Below are positions 1 through 8,878 of a DNA stretch of 64,000 nucleotides, in pieces. Each line of letters starts with the position of its first letter. Within the stretch, counting starts at the first letter, position 1. The DNA is taken from the NCBI GenBank assembly GCA_018402235.1, contig JAGYJJ010000004.1, positions 455,256-519,255 on the forward strand, written 5' to 3'. The position numbers and the translations under genes were made by a program. Below the pieces are notes generated by a model. The model was not told the DNA's origin. It worked only from the letters and a program-made list of their open reading frames with translations, and did not search any database. The stretch is from Candidatus Nanopelagicales bacterium (GTDB lineage: Bacteria > Actinomycetota > Actinomycetes > S36-B12).

Positions 1-960
1 CGCCACACTTGCCGCAAGATCCGTGCCGACTGACCAACCGCCTTCGGTCATGTACTGACTTACTTGTCGGTAGTGCCCCGCACTTGCTGGCATGTTGAAC
101 TCGATGACTTCGGGTAAGCAGGCCGCCAGCGCCTCACCGTGGGCTGCGCCCGTGTGCGCGGAGATCGCATGCGCAATACCGTGTGCAAGGCCCAAACCAG
201 ACTGGGTCAAGGCCTTCCCAGCCACGTGCGCGCCAATGAGCATGCCGGTCCGGGCCCGGATATCCGAGCCGTCTAGTACCGCCGCTGGCAAGTACCGGGA
301 AACGTGCGTAATGGCTTCACCGGACATCGCCCGGCCAGCATCGCTCGCGCCGATGGACGTCAACGATTCGATGCCATGGGTTAAGGCATCGAAACCTGTG
401 GCAGCACTCGGTCGCGCTGGTAGGCCCACGGTCACCAGCGGATCCAAGATCGCGGCGAACGGCACGGTGCTGGAATCGCCGATGTAGATCTTGCTTAGGG
501 ATGCCGGATCGTCGATAACTCCCCAACTGTTGGTTTCACTGCCAGTACCAGCTGTGGTGGGGACAGCAAGGATCGGAAGAGCATGTGTAGGCGGGGGCGC
601 GGAGTAATCGAATTCGCGAGCACTCATCGTCGGATTCGCCGCAACCAGGGCGATCCCTTTCGCCGCATCCATACTCGAGCCCCCACCGAGCGCAATGACG
701 GCGTCGATCGAGTCATCTGCTGCCTGGCGGCCAGCCCTATCGATGACTTCCACAGTTGGATTCGGTCGAACGCCATCGAAAACCGTGATGTGCGCCTGGT
801 CGACTACTGCATCGAGCAGCATCGGCAGGACCGGTGAAGCCGCCAGGCCGCCATCTGTGACCACCATCGCGCGCCTGGCCCGCACGCGCTCAAGCACCTG
901 TCCTGCGCGCGCTAGGACACCAGGGCCTACCAAAACCTGGTCCTCATCAAGCCAGCGCAT
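1..960 (-). CDS. Iron-containing alcohol dehydrogenase, 3' end beyond the window edge
   Basis: NAD(P)-linked group III (iron-type) alcohol dehydrogenase. The 320 residues visible begin at an ATG whose first base is 960. The nucleotide-binding GGGSSMDAAKG motif lies at residues 92-102. The presumed metal ligands are D191 and H195 (DALTH) and H260 and H274 (GLAH...GAAH), spaced as in the family. Family members are usually about 380 residues, so roughly 60 C-terminal residues fall outside the window. The frame has no stop before the edge. It starts four bases after the stop of the upstream plsC-type gene, so the two are probably co-transcribed. The substrate cannot be told from sequence. Confidence 0.88.
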   Translation of the reverse strand, partial: MRWLDEDQVLVGPGVLARAGQVLERVRARRAMVVTDGGLAASPVLPMLLDAVVDQAHITVFDGVRPNPTVEVIDRAGRQAADDSIDAVIALGGGSSMDAAKGIALVAANPTMSAREFDYSAPPPTHALPILAVPTTAGTGSETNSWGVIDDPASLSKIYIGDSSTVPFAAILDPLVTVGLPARPSAATGFDALTHGIESLTSIGASDAGRAMSGEAITHVSRYLPAAVLDGSDIRARTGMLIGAHVAGKALTQSGLGLAHGIAHAISAHTGAAHGEALAACLPEVIEFNMPASAGHYRQVSQYMTEGGWSVGTDLAASVA

Positions 961-964
961 GGCT

Positions 965-1735
965 CTACGTTCGACTCAATGCGGTGCCATCGGCCACTGC
1001 GCCTTCAGCGATCAATTCCTTGGCGCGAGAGGCGTACATGTCCACGTACTCCTGTCCCGACAGCGACATCAGCGCATACATCACTTCATCGGTAACAGAC
1101 CTCAAGATAAAGCGATCATCCTCAAGACCTTCGTATCGGGTGAAGTCCAGTGGCTCCCCGAAACGCACTCCCACCCGACGCAACCGGGGACGGATGGTTC
1201 CGGGCGGCTGAATCTCAAACGTGTTGATCATTGCTACGGGGATGATCGGCACCTGCGACTCCAGCGCCATTCGCGCGAGCCCAGTCTTGCCACGGTACAT
1301 CGTTCCGTTCGGTGACCGCGTTCCCTCCGGATAGATCCCCAGCAACCGTCCAGCCCGCAAGATCCGACTACCGGTTGCAATTGCCGCCTCCGATGCGCGC
1401 CCACCCGATCGATCGACCGGAACCTGACCGACGCTCTTGAAGAAGACACGCGTTAGCCAACCCTTGAGTCCCCGCCCGGTGAAGTAGTCGCTCTTGGCAA
1501 GGAAGGTAATGGACCGTGGAGTGACCAGCGGTAAGAAGAATGAGTCCGAGAAGGAAAGGTGGTTGCTTGCCAAGATCGCAGGGCCTTTGGCCGGTATGTT
1601 CTCGGCCCCCTCCACCCAGGGCCGAAACAGCACTTGCAGCCACGGGCCGATAACGAAGTGTTTCAAGAACCAATACAGCGCGCCCGGCTCATCCTGCGAT
1701 CCGGCCTCGGGAGTAGACGTGGGTTTGGCTGCCAT
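965..1735 (-). CDS. plsC: 1-acyl-sn-glycerol-3-phosphate acyltransferase (PlsC family)
   Basis: Membrane-associated LPLAT acyltransferase of phospholipid synthesis, moving an acyl group from acyl-CoA or acyl-ACP to lysophosphatidate or a related acceptor. The catalytic NHxxxxD motif is N58-H59...D64 and the acceptor-binding EGTRS is near residue 137, numbered from the ATG at 1735. A GTG at 1762 in the same frame would add nine residues; neither start has a clear ribosome site. The length of about 256 residues is normal for actinobacterial PlsC-like proteins. It is followed at once by the iron alcohol dehydrogenase and is divergent from the esterase at 1780. Acceptor specificity is not visible. 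Confidence 0.88.
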   Translation of the reverse strand: MAAKPTSTPEAGSQDEPGALYWFLKHFVIGPWLQVLFRPWVEGAENIPAKGPAILASNHLSFSDSFFLPLVTPRSITFLAKSDYFTGRGLKGWLTRVFFKSVGQVPVDRSGGRASEAAIATGSRILRAGRLLGIYPEGTRSPNGTMYRGKTGLARMALESQVPIIPVAMINTFEIQPPGTIRPRLRRVGVRFGEPLDFTRYEGLEDDRFILRSVTDEVMYALMSLSGQEYVDMYASRAKELIAEGAVADGTALSRT

Positions 1736-1779
1736 GGCAGGTGGCACACTAGTGCGACACACCCCTCAAAGGAGGCCAT

Positions 1780-2526
1780 ATGCCCATTCGTCCCGGTGCA
1801 CAGGCATGGTCTTTCGACGGCGACGAAACCATCGGGGTCTTGCTGATCCACGGCTTCACCGGATCTCCCGCCTCGATGCGGCCTTGGGGTGAGGCCCTCG
1901 CCCAGCGGGGATGGTCCGTTCGAGTGCCGCGGCTACCGGGGCATGGCACCCGCTGGCAGGACATGAACATCACCACCTGGGAGGACTGGTACTCCGAAGT
2001 GGAAAGAAACCTGCGCCAACTGCGCGAGCGGTGTTCTCGGGTCTTCGTCTGCGGGCTATCGATGGGGGGTGCACTCACCTTGCGCCTAGCCGAACAACAC
2101 GGGGAGACGATTACCGGAATAGTCCTGGTGAACCCGGCGGTACACACCGAGCGCCAAGATCGCCACCTACTCCCCGTAGTCAAGCACCTCGTTGGATCCT
2201 TTCCGGGCATCAGCAACGACATAGCTAAACCCGGCATGGATGAAGTTGCCTACGACCGCACGCCCTTGAAGGCCGCACACTCGATGATGACGATGTGGTC
2301 GCACGTGCGCGAAGACATAGCCCTTGTTCGACAGCCCGTTTTACTGTTCCGCAGCGCGCAGGACAACGTTGTGGAGGCCTCGAACGCAGAATGGATTCTC
2401 ACGCATGTGGCGTCGTCTGACACCGAGGAGATCGTCCTTCCGAACTCCTACCACGTAGCAACCTTGGATCATGATGCTCAGACGATCATTGATGGAAGTG
2501 TGCAGTTCATCGAGCGGCTGGCGTAG
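1780..2526 (+). CDS. Alpha/beta hydrolase, Est30-like carboxylesterase
   Basis: A 248-residue serine hydrolase expected to cleave short carboxyl or monoacylglycerol esters in the cytoplasm. The oxyanion segment LLIHGFTGS is near residue 21. The nucleophile elbow GLSMGG places Ser94, and the likely acid and base are D195 and H225. This triad spacing is nearly that of Geobacillus Est30 (recalled). A strong AAAGGAGG site ends five bases before the ATG. There is no signal peptide. It is divergent from the plsC-type gene, with about 45 bases between them to hold both promoters, so a shared role in lipid turnover is possible but only inferred. Confidence 0.85.
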   Translation: MPIRPGAQAWSFDGDETIGVLLIHGFTGSPASMRPWGEALAQRGWSVRVPRLPGHGTRWQDMNITTWEDWYSEVERNLRQLRERCSRVFVCGLSMGGALTLRLAEQHGETITGIVLVNPAVHTERQDRHLLPVVKHLVGSFPGISNDIAKPGMDEVAYDRTPLKAAHSMMTMWSHVREDIALVRQPVLLFRSAQDNVVEASNAEWILTHVASSDTEEIVLPNSYHVATLDHDAQTIIDGSVQFIERLA

Positions 2527-2915
2527 AAGTAACACCACTTTCCGTAAAGCGCCTCCTCGGTGCGTGGATCACCACAGTCAAGCAGGTCGCAACACGGGTT
2601 GGCATCAATGGGTTGGCATCAATCGGTTGGCATCAATCGGTTGGCATCAATCGGTTGGCATCGAATACACAAGCATGCGCGTACGCACGTGAACTCGACC
2701 GCCGGAGAGCTCGTTCAACAGCCCTCCACCTTTACTTCGCTGAATGAACTGCTGGCATTTCCCTGATCGTCACTTGTTATCGGTTCGTTATCTGTCGTTC
2801 GGCCGTGGTTCGTTAAAACGTCGTGCGGCTTTCGCCCATGTGATCGCTACGCGCAACCGACGTGCTGTTGGTTTAAGCCGTCGATTCCGACATTCAGGTT
2901 CGAGAGAGGAAAGTA
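2527..2915. other. Intergenic region, promoter side of the ABC importer
   Basis: No convincing gene is present in these 389 bases. The first third holds a 14-bp tandem repeat (separate entry). The last 150 bases are comparatively A+T-rich in places and should contain the promoter of the binding-protein gene, but I cannot assign -35 and -10 elements with confidence. A GAGAGGAAAG ribosome site directly precedes the ATG at 2916. Confidence 0.6.
2596..2665. repeat. 14-bp tandem repeat, about five copies
   Basis: Unit (g/c)ggttggcatcaat. Full copies are at 2596-2609, 2610-2623, 2624-2637 and 2638-2651; a fifth diverges after its first eleven bases. The first two copies start with G and the rest with C. 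The unit length is not a multiple of three, and no conserved protein crosses it. There are no spacers, so it is not CRISPR. Confidence 0.9.
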
Positions 2916-4124
2916 ATGCGTAGAGCCAAGTTTATGGTGCCGCTGGTGATCTCAGCGGCTCTCGTCATTTCCGCGTGCTCGTCAGGGGACAGCGCATCCG
3001 AGTCCACCGCAGCGGACACAACGGCCGCCGAAACAAGCGTCGAGGAAACTCCTGCCGATACCTCCACCGAGACTGCCGAGGCGGAGGCTTCCGGCGACGT
3101 CTTCTGCGGAAACTCAATCGAGGAAATCGCTGCAGCCGCGCAGGCTGAAGGTCAGGTCAACTTGATCGCCCTCCCAGACACCTGGGCCAACTACAAGGGA
3201 ATCTTGGAGTCCTTCCGCGATAAGTACGGTGTTGAAGCGCCGGTAGCCAACCCGAACGCTTCTTCGGCAGACGAACTCACTGCGGCACGTACCCTCGCTG
3301 GGCAGCCCGATATGCCCGACGCTTTCGATATCGGTCCATCGTTCATCCAAGAAGCCTTGAACGAAGGTCTCATCACGTCTTACCAGACCACAAACTGGAA
3401 CGAGATCCCCGACAACCTCAAGGGCGAAAATGGCGAGTGGATCGGTTCCTACTACGGCATCATGGCTATCGCGTCCAACACCACAATCGTGCCGAACGCG
3501 CCTCGCACCTGGGCAGACCTGAAGAAGCCCGAGTACAAAGGAATGGTCACCCTGAACGGTGATCCTCGCGAAGCGGGAGCAGCATTCGCGGCCGTTGTGG
3601 CTGCCGCCCTCGCGAATGGTGGTTCGTACGAAGACATCATGCCGGGCATCGAGTACTTCGCCGAGCTCAAATCCTCCGGAAATCTCCAGACGATCGACGT
3701 TACCGAAGCAGCCTTGCTGTCCGGTGAAGTACCGATCGCCTTGGACTGGACGTACAACTTCCCCGGGCTCCAGGCACAGTTGGCGGAAGTCGGCTTCGAG
3801 ATGCAGGTCGTTATCCCCGCCGATGGACTCTACGGGGCCTACTACGCGCAAATGCCCGTCGCTAACAGCCCTCATCCTTGTGGCGCTCGCCTGTGGATGG
3901 AGCACATCACCGGTAACGACGGGGCACTTGGCTACCTCGAAGGTGGGGCCATCCCCGCTCGCCTAGCGGCAATGCTCGAGGCTGGCGTGATCCCCGATGA
4001 GGCCACCGCCAATCTTCCCCCCGCGGAAGACATCGCCCAGATCACCTTCCCCACTGCCGATCAAACAGAAGCGATGAAGGCTCAACTCACTGAAAATTGG
4101 GGCCCGATGGTCGCTGACGCTTAA
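2916..4124 (+). CDS. ABC importer substrate-binding lipoprotein
   Basis: Extracellular solute-binding lipoprotein of the iron/thiamine/polyamine-like class (type II periplasmic-binding fold), 402 residues. The signal peptide ends in a lipobox with the lipidated Cys21. A low-complexity Ser/Thr/Ala/Glu tether to about residue 60 precedes the folded domain. Two permease genes and an ATPase gene follow, which fixes its role as the capture component. A perfect hairpin separates it from the permeases, as is common where the binding protein must be made in excess. The ligand is unknown; the phosphoesterase that ends the cluster hints at a phosphorylated compound. Confidence 0.88.
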   Translation: MRRAKFMVPLVISAALVISACSSGDSASESTAADTTAAETSVEETPADTSTETAEAEASGDVFCGNSIEEIAAAAQAEGQVNLIALPDTWANYKGILESFRDKYGVEAPVANPNASSADELTAARTLAGQPDMPDAFDIGPSFIQEALNEGLITSYQTTNWNEIPDNLKGENGEWIGSYYGIMAIASNTTIVPNAPRTWADLKKPEYKGMVTLNGDPREAGAAFAAVVAAALANGGSYEDIMPGIEYFAELKSSGNLQTIDVTEAALLSGEVPIALDWTYNFPGLQAQLAEVGFEMQVVIPADGLYGAYYAQMPVANSPHPCGARLWMEHITGNDGALGYLEGGAIPARLAAMLEAGVIPDEATANLPPAEDIAQITFPTADQTEAMKAQLTENWGPMVADA

Positions 4125-4136
4125 ACCGATGTACGG

Positions 4137-4168
4137 GTTGGGGGCGGCGCCTAAGCGCCGCCCCCAAC
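4137..4168 (+). terminator. Perfect 14-bp hairpin between binding protein and permease
   Basis: Arms 4137-4150 and 4155-4168 are exact reverse complements, very G+C-rich, with a four-base CTAA loop. Only a weak T-rich stretch follows. It could act as a partial terminator or as a 3' stabiliser of the binding-protein mRNA; the permease start is 25 bases beyond it. Confidence 0.75.
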
Positions 4169-4193
4169 ATTTCCTTCATCAAGAGAAGGTCAC

Positions 4194-5051
4194 GTGAAAC
4201 GTATTCACCCAGACACGCGCATTGGTCTGCTTGTTGCGCTGCCATTCGTCGCCTTCATTAGCTTGTTCCTGCTCTACCCGACCGTTGCGATTGTTTTCTC
4301 AGCGTTCACTCCCGGCGGGGACTATTCCGTCGCAGGTCTAGGTCGCGCGCTTTCGGGAAGTTATCGACAAGGTTTTATCAACTCAACAGCCCTAGCGGGT
4401 ACCACCGCCGTTATCGGCGGGATTATCGGTCTAACACTCGCCGCGGTGATGCGCACTCTGCAACGACCTCGCTGGCTGCACTCAACGTTGGATTCCTGGT
4501 CGGCTGTCGCTTCTCAACTTGGTGGCGTGCCACTGGCATTCGCCTTCATTGCTGCGATCGGAACCCAAGGACTTTTGACGAAACTATTCAACCAAGTGGG
4601 CATCAACATCAACGACTTCGGGGTTTCGCCCACTGGCTTTTGGGGTTTGGTGGTCGTTTATCTTTACTTCCAAATTCCATTGATGTTCCTCGTCTCTTTA
4701 CCAGCGCTGAACGGCTTGCGCCCCACCTGGCGTGAGGCTGCTGCGCTCATGGGTGCCTCCGGTGCGCGCTACTGGCTCCGCGTGGGTATCCCCATTCTCA
4801 CACCGGCAGCGCTTGGCGGCATGCTGCTTCTTTTCGTAAATTCCTTCGCTGCGTATGCCACCGCCTACGTGCTGAACCCCGGGGGCGCGTTGGTGCCGCT
4901 CCAGATTCGATTCCTATTGCAAGGGAATGTGATTTCCGGCGAGGAGGATCTGGGGTACGCGATTGTTACCTGGGTCATAACTTTGCTCTTGGCAAGTCTG
5001 TTTTTACTCACATTTCTGCAACGGCGCACCCTGCGATGGACTCGGTCATGA
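4194..5051 (+). CDS. ABC importer permease, subunit 1
   Basis: Inner-membrane permease of the PotB/PhnU-like class, 285 residues with about six hydrophobic segments. The EAA loop that contacts the ATPase is at EAALMGASGARYW (from residue 181). The start ATG... is read as GTG at 4194, preceded by AGAAGG. The gene overlaps permease 2 at its stop codon. Base composition of this transporter cluster looks somewhat richer in A/T-ending codons than the genes to its right, judged by eye. The transported compound is not evident. Confidence 0.9.
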   Translation: MKRIHPDTRIGLLVALPFVAFISLFLLYPTVAIVFSAFTPGGDYSVAGLGRALSGSYRQGFINSTALAGTTAVIGGIIGLTLAAVMRTLQRPRWLHSTLDSWSAVASQLGGVPLAFAFIAAIGTQGLLTKLFNQVGININDFGVSPTGFWGLVVVYLYFQIPLMFLVSLPALNGLRPTWREAAALMGASGARYWLRVGIPILTPAALGGMLLLFVNSFAAYATAYVLNPGGALVPLQIRFLLQGNVISGEEDLGYAIVTWVITLLLASLFLLTFLQRRTLRWTRS

Positions 5052-5851
5052 AGACATTCCTGAAGTGGGCATTTCTTGTTGCCCTGGCAGCGTTCTTCAT
5101 CGTGCCACTGCTGGCAATGGCACGATTTGCGTTCCAATCTGTTCCGGTGATCTTGCTGACACCCGAAACCGCTCTTCAAGGGTGGTCAATCGACCCCATT
5201 ATTGCTGCCGCTCAGGAGCCCCAGATGTGGGCAGCGTCTCGGACTTCCGTTCTCCTAGCAGCCTTCACTATTCTTCTGACACTTCTGCTGTTAATTCCGT
5301 TAGCGATCGTGACCGAAATAAAGGCTCCGCACCTTCGACCTCTCCTGACCGCCCTGACCTTGCTGCCGTGGGTTGTTCCTCCTATTGCACTGGTAGTCGG
5401 AGTGGCTGTGACTTTCCGAACCGGGGCTCCGTGGTTCCTTGCGAGTGTCTTCTCCCTTGTACCGTTCTATGCACTCTGGGCAATGCCCTTCACGTACCGA
5501 GCACTCGACGCCGGACTTCAAGCAATCAACGCGCGAACGCTTTATGAGGCCGCTCGAAGCATGGGTGCGCCATTCGCCACAATCGTGATGCGAGTGATCT
5601 TGCCCAATATGACTGCATCAATCGTTGCCGCCGCCGCTCTGACAACGGCTCTCGTGCTCGGTGAATTCGCATTCGCATCGCTGCTTCTTAAGGAAACACT
5701 TCCCACGTTCATGGTCAACTTCCAACAGAGCCAAGCACGGGCTGGACTTGCGTTGGCACTTGTCGTGCTGCTCTTAACCGCAGTGGCAATCAGCGTTGTC
5801 GTTCGCGCTCTGCGCCGACGCGGACTATCCGTTCAGACAACAGGTTTGTAG
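5048..5851 (+). CDS. ABC importer permease, subunit 2
   Basis: Second membrane permease, 267 residues, PotC-like. An N-terminal hydrophobic segment follows MKTFLK. The EAA motif is at residues 167-169 (EAARSMGAPF). I chose the ATG at 5048 because it overlaps the TGA of subunit 1 as ATGA, the usual sign of coupled translation; an ATG at 5036 in the same frame would add four residues. It forms a heterodimeric channel with subunit 1 (inferred from the gene pair). Confidence 0.9.
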   Translation: MKTFLKWAFLVALAAFFIVPLLAMARFAFQSVPVILLTPETALQGWSIDPIIAAAQEPQMWAASRTSVLLAAFTILLTLLLLIPLAIVTEIKAPHLRPLLTALTLLPWVVPPIALVVGVAVTFRTGAPWFLASVFSLVPFYALWAMPFTYRALDAGLQAINARTLYEAARSMGAPFATIVMRVILPNMTASIVAAAALTTALVLGEFAFASLLLKETLPTFMVNFQQSQARAGLALALVVLLLTAVAISVVVRALRRRGLSVQTTGL

Positions 5852-5869
5852 TAACAACTGGAGGTAGAA

Positions 5870-6904
5870 GTGGCATCAGTAGATATGCAAAACATCCGAA
5901 AGGCTTTCGGACCATCCGTAGCCCTTGAGGACTTCTCCATCGACATCAGGTCAGGTGAACTCGTGTGCCTCTTGGGGCCTAGCGGCTGTGGCAAAACCAC
6001 AGCCCTACGCATTCTGGCGGGTTTCGAACGAGCGGATAGCGGTGATGTTTCAGTTGACCGTAAGGACATCACCAAGGTAGCCGTTGAGAAACGAAATTTC
6101 AGCATGGTTTTTCAGGACTACAGCCTCTTTCCCAACATGACGGCGCGGGGAAACATCAACTTCGCTCTCAAATCGCGAAAAGTCCATGCGGGCGAAAGAG
6201 CCTCCATCATTGATCGAATGTTGGCCGTAACTTCCTTAGAAGACCAGGCAGACAAATTCCCCCATCAGATGTCAGGAGGGCAAAAGCAAAGGGTTGCCCT
6301 TGCGCGCGCGATCGCAACCTCTCCGAGAGTCCTTCTGCTCGATGAACCCCTCTCCGCACTTGATGCCAAGGTTCGAGAATCACTGCGCGAGGAAATCCGC
6401 CGACTTCAACGCGAAATTGGCGTCACAACGGTGTTCGTTACACATGACCAACATGAGGCTCTCGCAATAGCCGACCGCGTGGGTGTGATGAGCAATGGGC
6501 GCTTGGAGCAGATCGCAACACCACGAGAACTGTACGAAACACCCGTAAATTCCTTCGTCGCTACGTTCATCGGGTCCATCAACAAGGTTCCGGCAATCGG
6601 CACCTCCGATGGAAAATGGGAGTGCTGGGGCTCCGTACTAACCGGGAGCAGGAGTAGCACTCCGGGTGAATCCGTTGTAGTGGGCGTGCGGCCGGAGGAC
6701 ATAAGGGTTAAACGTGAAGTCAACGGTCCAGCGAGCCTGACCGACGTGAGTTTCCTCGGCCCAATCACGCGGGTGAGCATCCGACTCGACCGCGGCGAGA
6801 CAGTGGTGGTTGATCTGATGAGTGCCGAGTGTGGAGATCTCCGCCCGGAGCAGGCGGTGCGTTTGTCCTTGCGGCCTGAAGTGCACAGAGTCGTCGTCTT
6901 CTAA
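5870..6904 (+). CDS. ABC importer ATP-binding protein
   Basis: Cytoplasmic ATPase of the PotA/FbpC type, 344 residues. Walker A GPSGCGKT is at 36-43, the Q-loop FQDYSLF at 81, the signature SGGQ at 135, Walker B LLLDEP at 155-160 and the switch His at 192. A C-terminal TOBE-like regulatory domain covers roughly residues 240-344. The GTG start at 5870 has a GGAGG five bases upstream. It energises the two preceding permeases. All catalytic motifs are intact. Confidence 0.93.
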   Translation: MASVDMQNIRKAFGPSVALEDFSIDIRSGELVCLLGPSGCGKTTALRILAGFERADSGDVSVDRKDITKVAVEKRNFSMVFQDYSLFPNMTARGNINFALKSRKVHAGERASIIDRMLAVTSLEDQADKFPHQMSGGQKQRVALARAIATSPRVLLLDEPLSALDAKVRESLREEIRRLQREIGVTTVFVTHDQHEALAIADRVGVMSNGRLEQIATPRELYETPVNSFVATFIGSINKVPAIGTSDGKWECWGSVLTGSRSSTPGESVVVGVRPEDIRVKREVNGPASLTDVSFLGPITRVSIRLDRGETVVVDLMSAECGDLRPEQAVRLSLRPEVHRVVVF

Positions 6905-6941
6905 CTGCGCCCCCTGACCCCATCCAAATGAAGGAGTGTTC

Positions 6942-8453
6942 GTGCCCAAGACCACACGCGACCGACTCATTGTTCGCGGCGAACCCAATCCCCTGGGATG
7001 GCGCGAGTTGCGGGAGGAACCTGGTGAAAGCGATCCGGTGCCTACGACCGGCGGCACAGTAATTGGTTGCCTGTGGCACCTATCGGATCTCCACTTGTGC
7101 GATGCGGAATCACCCGTGCGGATCGAATACCTGGATCGCTTCGCGGACCCGGACTCCCCGTACAAGGGCGAGATCAAGGAGGTGGGTACTTACCGCCCGC
7201 AAGAGATCCTCACCGTCCAGGTGGCCGCCACGATGCTCGACACCGTCAACGCAATCGACCGTGGCCCGCTCACCGGGGCCCCCATCGACGCCCTCTTAGT
7301 TACAGGCGATATCACCGACAACGCCCAAACGAACGAGTTGACCTGGTACCGGACCATCATCGAGGGTGGGACGGTACAGCCTGGAAGTGGCGGATCAGAG
7401 AGTTCATGGGTCGGTGTGAGTTCCTCGGAAACCTGGGACGAGCACTACTGGCACCCCGACGGCGCCCCAGACGGCTCCCAGGAAGACCGCCCGACCCGAC
7501 TCTTCGGCTATCCACGCATTCCCGGCTTGATCGAAGCTGCCCGTTCGCCGATCATCTCGCAAGGCTCGTCGTACCCCGTACTAAGCGTGCACGGCAACCA
7601 CGACGCTCTCCTGCAAGGCACGGTTGCGGCCGATGACCAGTTGCGCGAATATGCGATCGGCGATGAAGTCATCGAACGGTTATCCGATGATTTTGACCCC
7701 CGACAAATAGCAGGGGCGGTGGCCCCAAACGGACCGGCGGAGTACGTCATCGATCCGAACGCACCCCGGCGATCAATCGAATCAGACGTATCCCGCGCCA
7801 TCGTGGCACCAGGAGACTTCGCGTCCTCGGCTGGTCGCTCGGCCAACTACTGGGCCGAGGATGTGGGACAACTACGAATCGTGTCCTTGGACACGGTCAA
7901 TCCTCACGGGGGTTGGCAGGGATCGGTGGACGAGGTCCAATTCGCGTGGCTGGCAGAACAACTCGAGCACTCAAGCAACCACATTGTGGTGATCGCCTCC
8001 CACCACCCGTCCCCCACCATGACCAACGGCTACTCCACAGACGGCTCTCGACGAGTTCTAGGAAACGAAGTTGTCCAACTACTCCTTCGCTACCCGAATG
8101 TGGTGCTGTGGATCGCCGGACACATTCACATGAATGCCGCTCTGCAGCATGGTGACGACGAGAATCGATTTTGGGAAGTCACGACTGCTTCACTCATCGA
8201 TTGGCCCCAACAGGGTCGAATTTTCGAGTTTATGCGAGCCGACGACGAGGTGATCATCGCCAGCACCGTGGTCGACCACGACTCTCCGCTCATCTGGCAA
8301 ATCGACGAGGAACTGTCCACCCAGGCACTTGCTGGAATCTCTCGATTGCTGGCGGCCAACGACTACCAACGTCGGGAGCCAACTGCCATCAATGAGCTTC
8401 GCGAGGGCTCTTCGGAGGTACGCAACACCTTTTGGCGGGTGAACGTCACCTAG
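6942..8453 (+). CDS. Large metallophosphoesterase linked to the ABC importer (PPA1498/TIGR03767-like)
   Basis: Calcineurin-like binuclear metal phosphoesterase of 503 residues, with long inserts between motifs as in the actinobacterial PPA1498 family (recalled). Motifs: DLH near 49-51, GDITDN near 122, GNHD at 218-221, SHHPSPT near 345 and GHIH near 390. No signal peptide is seen, so it should act in the cytoplasm. AAGGAG at 6931-6936 sets the start at GTG 6942 rather than GTG 6936, which lies inside that site. It begins about 37 bases after the ATPase gene and is probably in the same operon. Inferred role: hydrolysis of an imported phosphoester. The substrate is unknown. Confidence 0.8.
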   Translation: MPKTTRDRLIVRGEPNPLGWRELREEPGESDPVPTTGGTVIGCLWHLSDLHLCDAESPVRIEYLDRFADPDSPYKGEIKEVGTYRPQEILTVQVAATMLDTVNAIDRGPLTGAPIDALLVTGDITDNAQTNELTWYRTIIEGGTVQPGSGGSESSWVGVSSSETWDEHYWHPDGAPDGSQEDRPTRLFGYPRIPGLIEAARSPIISQGSSYPVLSVHGNHDALLQGTVAADDQLREYAIGDEVIERLSDDFDPRQIAGAVAPNGPAEYVIDPNAPRRSIESDVSRAIVAPGDFASSAGRSANYWAEDVGQLRIVSLDTVNPHGGWQGSVDEVQFAWLAEQLEHSSNHIVVIASHHPSPTMTNGYSTDGSRRVLGNEVVQLLLRYPNVVLWIAGHIHMNAALQHGDDENRFWEVTTASLIDWPQQGRIFEFMRADDEVIIASTVVDHDSPLIWQIDEELSTQALAGISRLLAANDYQRREPTAINELREGSSEVRNTFWRVNVT

Positions 8454-8491
8454 AGTGAAGGCCGCCCATCAGCAATGATCGAAGGAGCAGC

Positions 8492-8878
8492 GTGGTCGAC
8501 AACCCGCGCGATTGGCGTCCACCTTTCGAGGACGACGACGAGTTCTGGCGACGCTTCGAAGATTCACTGAATGCCGCCCAGGGTAAGGATCCGAACGCTG
8601 GTGAAGGACCCCAATACCGACCAGAGGAACTTGAGGATCGGTTTGTTCCTCCTGAGCCGCCACCGATAACAGCGCCACCCGATGCCATTGCGCGCGCAGC
8701 ATGGATCGCAGTGGTCGTCGGTCCACTACTCGCGGTTATCGGTTACATGTTCGGCATCAGTGGATTCCTCGGTGGCATCGGCATCGGTGCAACGATCATC
8801 GGCTTCATCGTTTTGGTAGCAAGACGCGAGCAGCACATTCCTCCGGGGGAGGATCATGGGGACGGGGCAGTCGTCTAG
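8492..8878 (+). CDS. Small acidic-N-terminus membrane protein, unknown function
   Basis: A 128-residue protein. Residues 1-65 are polar and acidic, with several Asp/Glu and Pro. Residues of about 69-112 form two closely spaced, Gly-rich hydrophobic segments. GTG start at 8492 with GAAGGAG seven bases upstream. I do not recognise a named family; similar short tail-anchored proteins are common in actinomycetes. Its TAG stop lies inside the first unit of the 27-bp repeat. It converges with the ROK kinase gene. Confidence 0.7.
   Translation: MVDNPRDWRPPFEDDDEFWRRFEDSLNAAQGKDPNAGEGPQYRPEELEDRFVPPEPPPITAPPDAIARAAWIAVVVGPLLAVIGYMFGISGFLGGIGIGATIIGFIVLVARREQHIPPGEDHGDGAVV

Noticed and set aside
2596-2665. 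CRISPR array
   Set aside because: Units are directly adjacent with no spacers and are too short; no cas genes nearby.
3114-3905. 263-residue minus-strand open frame
   Set aside because: Antisense to the binding-lipoprotein gene; no recognisable domain.
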